64,000 nucleotides of DNA, taken from assembly GCA_934248055.1 (NCBI GenBank), contig CAKQKI010000003.1:62001-126000 (forward strand), read 5' to 3'. The position numbers and the translations under genes were made by a program. The DNA comes from an uncultured Clostridia bacterium (lineage in GTDB: Bacteria; Bacillota; Clostridia; Christensenellales; Borkfalkiaceae). The notes under the pieces are model-generated. The model was not told where the DNA came from. It made no database searches and was given only the letters and a program-made list of their open reading frames with translations. How positions within the stretch are numbered: the stretch's first letter is position 1; each line of letters begins with the position of its first letter. This document shows, piece after piece, positions 59,183 through 64,000 of this stretch.

Positions 59183-59253
59183 TTCAAGCCTTGCTAGTTT
59201 ATGCCAGGCAAGAACAATTTAAGCCTTGCATGACGGAACAGGAATAATTAAAA
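59174..59253 (+). repeat. Dispersed short repeat, tandem copies B
   Basis: Units CAGGAATAATTCAAGCCTTG (59174), CAGGCAAGAACAATTTAAGC with CTTGCATGAC (59205) and a third truncated CAGGAATAATT (59239). It begins inside the last codons of the 866-aa gene and follows its stop. Related to copies at 35813 and 38936. Confidence 0.6.
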
Positions 59254-59259
59254 ATAAAA

Positions 59260-59318
59260 AAAACGCCTTTTATCCCGACAGCGAATTTGTCGCAACCAGG
59301 ATAAAAGGCGTTTTAATA
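59260..59318. terminator. Bidirectional terminator between the surface protein gene and dut
   Basis: AAAACGCCTTTTATCC / GGATAAAAGGCGTTTT with an inner CGACA/TGTCG hairpin and A/T-runs on both sides, between converging genes. Confidence 0.85.
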
Positions 59319-59762
59319 TTAAATTCTTCCGGTAGAACCGAAACCGCCTTCTCCGCGGTCGGTTTTTTCAAGTTCGTCCGTTTCAACGTATTCGCACGGA
59401 TAGTAGTCGATTATAACCATCTGCGCAATCCGCTCGCCTTGCAGAACGGTCTGCGATTTATCGCCGTGATTTAAAAGCGCAACCTTTATCTCGCCGCGAT
59501 AATCGCTGTCTATCACGCCGACTTTGTTTGCGGGAGCAAGTCCGCGTTTACAGGATAAGCCGCTTCTTGCAAATATAAGCCCCGCTTTTCCCGCGGGGAT
59601 AGAAACCGCAATCCCCGTTCCTATAAACACCGTTTCGCCGGGAGCGACGGTAACTTCTTCTTCCGCGCTGTATAAATCCGCGCCCGCCGCAAATTCCGAA
59701 CCGAACGTAGGCGCGACCGCGTTTTCGTTGAGTGCTTTAAATTCTATTCTTAATTTTTCCAT
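59319..59762 (-). CDS. dut: dUTP diphosphatase
   Basis: Hydrolyses dUTP to dUMP, sparing DNA from uracil. In 147 aa the five trimeric dUTPase motifs are visible: AAGADLYSAEE (1), FARSGLS (2), KVGVIDSDYRGEIKV (3), GERIAQMVI (4) and RGEGGFGSTG (5). It is the third gene after nrdD and nrdG, 1 nt after nrdG, so nucleotide reduction and dUTP clearance are co-expressed. Confidence 0.95.
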   Translation of the reverse strand: MEKLRIEFKALNENAVAPTFGSEFAAGADLYSAEEEVTVAPGETVFIGTGIAVSIPAGKAGLIFARSGLSCKRGLAPANKVGVIDSDYRGEIKVALLNHGDKSQTVLQGERIAQMVIIDYYPCEYVETDELEKTDRGEGGFGSTGRI

Positions 59763-59763
59763 A

Positions 59764-60294
59764 TCAATACTCCGTAGGATCGTATAGTATCACTTCGCCG
59801 CTTTCAAGGCTTTTTTTAACGTCTATAATGCGCTGATTTTCCGACCCCCTGAACAAAAGCGAAATGTTTTTCTGCTCTTCGATAAACCGCCCGTCGACGA
59901 GAACGTCGATAAGTTTAAGCATTTCGAGAGTGTTTTCGGTTTTCGCGCGACTTTCGCCGAGTAATTCTTTATCGAAAAGATAACCCGTATAACACCATAC
60001 GTCTTTTTCGGGAACTATCGCTTTCACACGCCTTAAAAACGGCAGTAGCGCGGCTTGGTTAGACGGCTCGAAAGGCTCGCCGCCGAGAAGCGACAAACCG
60101 TCGCAATACTCGTTTTTTATCGAGAAAAGTATCTCGTTTTCCACTTCCGCAGTGAACGGTTTTCCGTAATTGAAATCCCACGCAACGCTGTTGAAACAGT
60201 TTTTACATCTGTGCGTGCAACCCGATACGAACAGCGACGTGCGAACGCCCGTGCCGTTAGCGATGTCGTTATACTTGATAGTAGCGTAATTCAT
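59764..60294 (-). CDS. nrdG: Anaerobic ribonucleoside-triphosphate reductase activating protein
   Basis: Radical SAM activase that installs the glycyl radical on NrdD. In 176 aa it has SGCTHRCKNCFN (CxxxCxxC near 26-33), GGEPFEPSN and the family layout of NrdG. It starts 1 nt after the nrdD stop. Confidence 0.95.
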   Translation of the reverse strand: MNYATIKYNDIANGTGVRTSLFVSGCTHRCKNCFNSVAWDFNYGKPFTAEVENEILFSIKNEYCDGLSLLGGEPFEPSNQAALLPFLRRVKAIVPEKDVWCYTGYLFDKELLGESRAKTENTLEMLKLIDVLVDGRFIEEQKNISLLFRGSENQRIIDVKKSLESGEVILYDPTEY

Positions 60295-60295
60295 A

Positions 60296-62473
60296 TTAAA
60301 GGTGTAAAACGCGCTCTTTTATTTCCTGCGTTCTGCCCTGATTCCAGAACTGCGTTCCTATATAACCGCAGGTACGGCGGGCAACGTTCATTTTAGACTG
60401 ATCGCGGTTTTTGCATTTCGGGCATTCCCATATAAGTTTTCCGTCGGAATCTTTAACTATTTTAATTTCGCCGTTATATCCGCACACCTGACAATAATCG
60501 CTCTTGGTATTGAGTTCGGCATACATAATATTTTCGTAAATGAACTTCATCACCTTCAATACCGCGGGGATATTGTGCTGCATATTCGGAACTTCAACGT
60601 AACTTATAGCCCCGCCGGGAGAAAGTTGCTGAAATTCGCTTTCGATTTTAAGTTTGCTGAACGCGTCTATCTCTTCGGTTACGTGAACGTGATAACTGTT
60701 CGTTATATAGTTTTTATCCGTAACGCCGGGAATAATTCCGAAACGCTTCTGCAACGATTTTGCAAACTTATAAGTAGTGCTTTCAAGCGGAGTGCCGTAT
60801 AAAGAGTAATCTATATTTTCCGCCGCCTTCCATTTAGCCGTGTAATCGTTGAGTTTGCGCATGACTTCAAGCCCGAATTCTTTGCCTTCGGGTTCGGTCA
60901 TTTTCTTGCCCGTCATTGCGTAAACCGTTTCCCAAAGTCCCGCATAGCCGAGCGAAATAGTGGAATAACCGCCGTATAAAAGTTTATCTATTTTTTCACC
61001 GGGTTGCAATCTCGCAAGCGCGCCGTGCTGCCAGAGTATCGGAGCGGCGTCCGACAGCGTGCCTTTAAGCCTGTCGTGCCTTGCTCTGAGCGCGCGGTGG
61101 CAAAGTTCCATTCTCTCGTCGAAAATTTTCCAGAAATCAGGCTCGGATCCGTCCGACGAAAGAGCAATATCTATAAGATTTACCGTGACCACGCCCTGAT
61201 TGAACCGTCCGTAATATTTAGGCTTGCCGTTTTCGTCAACGTAAGGAGTAAGGAATGAGCGGCAACCCATGCAGGTATAACAATGCCCTTCGCCGTTTTT
61301 GTCTTTTTTAAGTCTGAGCATTATTTTTTCGGATATATAATCGGGTACCATACGTTTCGCGGTACATTCGGCAGCAAGTTTTGTCAGATAATAGTACGGG
61401 CTGTCTTCATGAACGTTCTGCTCTTCGAGAACGTAAATGAGTTTCGGGAAAGCGGGCGTTATGTAAACTCCCTTTTCGTTTTTAACTCCCGTAATGCGCT
61501 GTTTGAGCGTTTCTTCTATCATAATAGCAAGGTCTTGCTTTTCGCGCTCGTTTTTAGCCTCGCCGAGATACATAAACACGGTTATGAACGGAGCCTGACC
61601 GTTGGTAGTCATAAGCGTAACCACCTGATACTGTATAGTCTGAATGCCCCTTCTTATTTCTTCGCGCACGCGCGTTTCAACTATACCGTTCAGTTGTTCT
61701 TCGGTAACGTTTGCGTTTACGCTTTCAAGTTCTCTTTTAACTTCGCCCTTTATTCTCTCGCGCGAAATCTGAACGAACGGCGCAAGATGGGTTAAAGATA
61801 TACTCTGCCCGCCGTATTGCGACGACGCAACTTGCGCTATTATCTGCGTGGCGATATTGCACGCGGTAGAAAAACTGTGCGGCTTTTCAATCATAGTACC
61901 CGAAATAACGGTGCCGTTTTCAAGCATATCTTCAAGATTTACAAGGTCGCAATTATGCATGTGCTGAGCGTAATAGTCGGCGTCGTGAAAGTGAATAATG
62001 CCTTCTTCGTGCGCTTTTACGATATCCTGCGGCAATAAAATACGCTTGGTTATATCTTTGGATACTTCGCCCGCCATATAATCGCGCTGAACGCTGTTCA
62101 CCGTGGGGTTTTTATTAGAGTTTTCCTGCTTTACTTCTTCGTTGTTGCATTCTATAAGAGTAAGGATACGCTCGTCGGTAGTGTTGGCTTTTCTCACGAG
62201 TTGACGTTTATAACGATAAGTTATATAAGTTCTTGCAAGATTGAATTTGTTAAGACGCATTATTTCGTCTTCAACGAGATCCTGAATTTCTTCAACGTTT
62301 AAAGAACGCGTTCTGCCCGCGCAAATACTTTCCACTTTTTTGGCAAGTTCGTTTATCTGTTCGCTCGTAAGTCTGTCCGTTTCCACGACTTCGTTATTTG
62401 CCTTGATAACCGCGCCTATAATTTTACTTAAATCGAATTCAGCCTCTTTACCGCTTCTTTTGATGATTTTCAT
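60296..62473 (-). CDS. nrdD: Anaerobic ribonucleoside-triphosphate reductase
   Basis: Reduces ribonucleoside triphosphates in the absence of oxygen. In 725 aa: an N-terminal ATP-cone (about 1-90, IIKRSGKEAEFDLSKIIGAVIKA), a barrel with CHRALRARHDRLKGT, a zinc site of CQVCGYNGEIK and CPKC, and the C-terminal glycyl-radical segment RRTCGYIGTQFWNQGR near 700. Intact. An NrdR-type palindrome lies upstream. Confidence 0.96.
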   Translation of the reverse strand: MKIIKRSGKEAEFDLSKIIGAVIKANNEVVETDRLTSEQINELAKKVESICAGRTRSLNVEEIQDLVEDEIMRLNKFNLARTYITYRYKRQLVRKANTTDERILTLIECNNEEVKQENSNKNPTVNSVQRDYMAGEVSKDITKRILLPQDIVKAHEEGIIHFHDADYYAQHMHNCDLVNLEDMLENGTVISGTMIEKPHSFSTACNIATQIIAQVASSQYGGQSISLTHLAPFVQISRERIKGEVKRELESVNANVTEEQLNGIVETRVREEIRRGIQTIQYQVVTLMTTNGQAPFITVFMYLGEAKNEREKQDLAIMIEETLKQRITGVKNEKGVYITPAFPKLIYVLEEQNVHEDSPYYYLTKLAAECTAKRMVPDYISEKIMLRLKKDKNGEGHCYTCMGCRSFLTPYVDENGKPKYYGRFNQGVVTVNLIDIALSSDGSEPDFWKIFDERMELCHRALRARHDRLKGTLSDAAPILWQHGALARLQPGEKIDKLLYGGYSTISLGYAGLWETVYAMTGKKMTEPEGKEFGLEVMRKLNDYTAKWKAAENIDYSLYGTPLESTTYKFAKSLQKRFGIIPGVTDKNYITNSYHVHVTEEIDAFSKLKIESEFQQLSPGGAISYVEVPNMQHNIPAVLKVMKFIYENIMYAELNTKSDYCQVCGYNGEIKIVKDSDGKLIWECPKCKNRDQSKMNVARRTCGYIGTQFWNQGRTQEIKERVLHL

Positions 62474-62513
62474 AAGCCTTTATCCTCTTTTTGTTCGTTG
62501 CCTATATAGTATA

Positions 62514-62592
62514 CCACAAATCGCGCCGTTTGTGTTGTTTTTTTAAAATATTTTTTATAAATTTTTTTTATCGAAACCACAAGATATTGTGG
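62514..62592. promoter_or_regulatory. nrdD promoter region with NrdR-like palindromes
   Basis: CCACAAGATATTGTGG at 62577-62592 fits the NrdR-box pattern (flanked by AAA/TTT). A second site, CCACAAATCGCGCCGTTTGTGT (62514-62535), has similar arms at a wider spacing and overlaps the -35 region of the -10 TATACT (62513-62508). Between them is an A/T-rich stretch. Confidence 0.65.
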
Positions 62593-62662
62593 TTTAGATT
62601 ATTGAACGGTAACAAAATATAGTTTTTGCGTTTAACTGCGTCAACTAATGAAAAACGAAAAA

Positions 62663-62696
62663 CGGCAAGGCGGAACGCCTTGCCGAAATAATCGTT
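62663..62696 (-). terminator. Terminator of the PpiC-like foldase gene
   Basis: On the minus strand, CGGCAAGGCG / CGCCTTGCCG with loop TTC, then TTTTTCGTTTTTC. Between it and the foldase stop (62697-62851) I see nothing else. Confidence 0.8.
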
Positions 62697-62851
62697 GAAA
62701 ATATAAAAATTAAATCTTTAAAACCCTTTCGGGTAAAACGTTAAAACTTTAAGCGGTTATGAAAAAACTTGCGTTTTTTACGCTTTTCGCTTAAATATCG
62801 CAAAGTTGCAGGACCGTTTTAAACGAGTTTTACAACTTTATAACGTTCGCT

Positions 62852-64000
62852 TTAAGATTTCAGAAGGTCTTCGTAAGCCTTTTTATAATAGGTAACTCCT
62901 TTATCCATATTGCGATTTATAAACGCCGTAGTAATCTCGTTTATGGAACTGCTCGTTATCGTTTCGAGTTTGTATTCTTTAAAGAGTTTTGCGGTAGAAC
63001 CTTCCGTTTCGAGGCTGCTTCTGAACGCTTCTTTCGTCATCATCGTTCCGCCCGCCGTCGGGTTTATAACCTTTGCGCAAAGCATTATATGATAGCCGTA
63101 ATCCGTAACGACCACTTCGTAGTACCCCACGCCTTTGTTAATAAGACGCTTAGCGGCTTCGGCGTATTCGGTAACGTACTTGGTGGAAGAAGTGAACGGA
63201 GAATACATATATCCGTAATCTTCTTTAAGAGAACCGTCGTCGCCGGAGAACGCGTAAATATAATCTCTGAAAAGTTCGAGATATTTATCGTTTAAAAGAA
63301 CTTCGTCGCCCTTGACTTCCGAAATATCAGAGGCGGTTATTTTGCCGTTTGCTCCCGTTATCGCGCCCGTCGTCGCGTCCGTTTCGGGAACACCGTCAAA
63401 CGACATTACGTTTTTGAGATTATCGAAAAACACGTTGAACGGAATTTCGGTGGGCGTAACGGAATCGTAAAGATATGCGGTCTGTTCGTCGCCGTCGCTA
63501 TCCTTATATTTATAAGAAGTCGCGCCCTTTATCGTTCCGTTGAAATGATTTAAAAATTCGTTATCTTTATTTTTTACGTAATCGTCGCCGAACGTAAAGC
63601 GTTCGCCGTCTTCGGCGTAAGTACCGTAATTCTGATATACCCACGAGTAACGAAGGTCTTTCGCGGTAACGCCCGCAAGGAATTTTTTCCTGTATTCCGT
63701 TTCTGCGCCTTTATCGTGCTTGGTGGAAGAAAAAGCGGTAATCAATTCTTTTTCCGCTTCGCCGAACGGTATCAGAAGGTTAAGAATATATCCGTAATTG
63801 CCGTCGCTCCATTCGGGATTATAAACGATGAACGTAGAACCGTCCGTAAGCGCGCTTTCGTAATCGGTATGCCCGTTATAGAATTTCGATTTCTGGCTGT
63901 TGAACAAAGTCGAATATTCCGCATACATCGTGTCTACGCTGTCGTCGCGGTTAAGTTCGTTGATCTTCTGATTTTCGAGAGCGAGTTTATATTTGTTTAC
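62852..64000 (-). CDS. PpiC/SurA-like foldase or related secreted protein (partial, N-terminus off the window)
   Basis: The frame is open through the right edge (383 codons visible) and the gene start lies outside the window, so signal peptide and lipobox cannot be checked. The C-terminal part contains VVTDYGYHIMLCAKVINP, a parvulin-like yGyHi motif, and long charged helices typical of PrsA/SurA-type chaperone arms (LINKGVGYYEV, LFKEYKLETITSSSINEITTAF). It may fold secreted proteins outside the membrane. The low density of conserved residues leaves the identity moderate. Confidence 0.55.
   Translation of the reverse strand, partial: VNKYKLALENQKINELNRDDSVDTMYAEYSTLFNSQKSKFYNGHTDYESALTDGSTFIVYNPEWSDGNYGYILNLLIPFGEAEKELITAFSSTKHDKGAETEYRKKFLAGVTAKDLRYSWVYQNYGTYAEDGERFTFGDDYVKNKDNEFLNHFNGTIKGATSYKYKDSDGDEQTAYLYDSVTPTEIPFNVFFDNLKNVMSFDGVPETDATTGAITGANGKITASDISEVKGDEVLLNDKYLELFRDYIYAFSGDDGSLKEDYGYMYSPFTSSTKYVTEYAEAAKRLINKGVGYYEVVVTDYGYHIMLCAKVINPTAGGTMMTKEAFRSSLETEGSTAKLFKEYKLETITSSSINEITTAFINRNMDKGVTYYKKAYEDLLKS

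Noticed and set aside
62697..62851. Gene or RNA between the terminator and the foldase stop
   Set aside because: No start/stop pair with a ribosome-binding site and no clear structure were seen.

Overview
The window reads as a chromosomal segment of an uncultivated Bacillota, most likely class Clostridia. The evidence is the set of Gram-positive regulatory RNAs (two T-box leaders, an L20-type leader before infC, a PyrR attenuator, a pyrG leader attenuator), the type III glutamine synthetase, the GGGtGRT/NifU-like gene pair, an anaerobic ribonucleotide reductase with its activase, and many CdaA-, YitT-, YkvI- and YwaF-type Gram-positive proteins. Species cannot be named from sequence alone. 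Coding density is high and most genes lie in tight operons with 1-35 nt overlaps.

Layout. 1-9.8 kb: cysE-cysS behind a T-box, divergent serS, purA, glnN (GSIII), and a serC-serA operon. 9.85-14.2 kb (minus): an MBL hydrolase and comEC, then holA-cdaA plus a 37-codon membrane ORF. 14.2-14.4 kb: a 6S RNA gene. 14.5-17.3 kb (minus): infC (with an AUU start)-rpmI-rplT, a SpoU methyltransferase, and yebC. 17.4-25.6 kb (minus): a complete aromatic amino acid operon, aroF-tyrA-aroB-aroA-aroC-pheA-aroEK-aroQ, preceded by an 18-residue Phe/Tyr-rich leader peptide and an attenuator. 25.6-35.7 kb: LOG-family protein, membrane proteins, tRNA-Val, metK with a divergent radical-SAM gene, two transporters and the GGGtGRT/NifU-like pair. 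35.7-45.3 kb: pyrG, an SGNH hydrolase, tRNA-Ala and tRNA-Pro, an aminotransferase, pyrR-uraA and thrS with a T-box.

45.3-54.9 kb holds a compact, intact virion cassette: large terminase, small ORFs, portal, scaffold, major capsid protein, connector, a gp10-sized beta protein, a needle-like protein and a coiled-coil protein. Its order and sizes recall the P22 head and neck block. The window shows no integrase, replication, lysis or tailspike gene beside it, and its codon choice looks like that of its neighbours. A small regulator-like gene lies upstream on the same strand, with a plus-strand secreted SH3-like membrane protein between them. A LexA-like palindrome lies in the intergenic region beyond the regulator. 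This block is the best candidate for an undescribed system (domesticated capsid, satellite or gene-transfer-agent-like particle). 56.6-59.2 kb encodes an 866-aa cell-surface propeller-like protein; 59.3-62.6 kb carries nrdD-nrdG-dut behind an NrdR-type palindrome; the window ends inside a PpiC-like foldase gene.

Recurrent themes are attenuation-based control of amino acid, pyrimidine and ribosomal genes, several mRNAs whose -10 box sits 7-9 nt from the start codon (leaderless or nearly so), and small intergenic repeats of at least four kinds. All gene calls come from reading translations and motifs; no database search was run.
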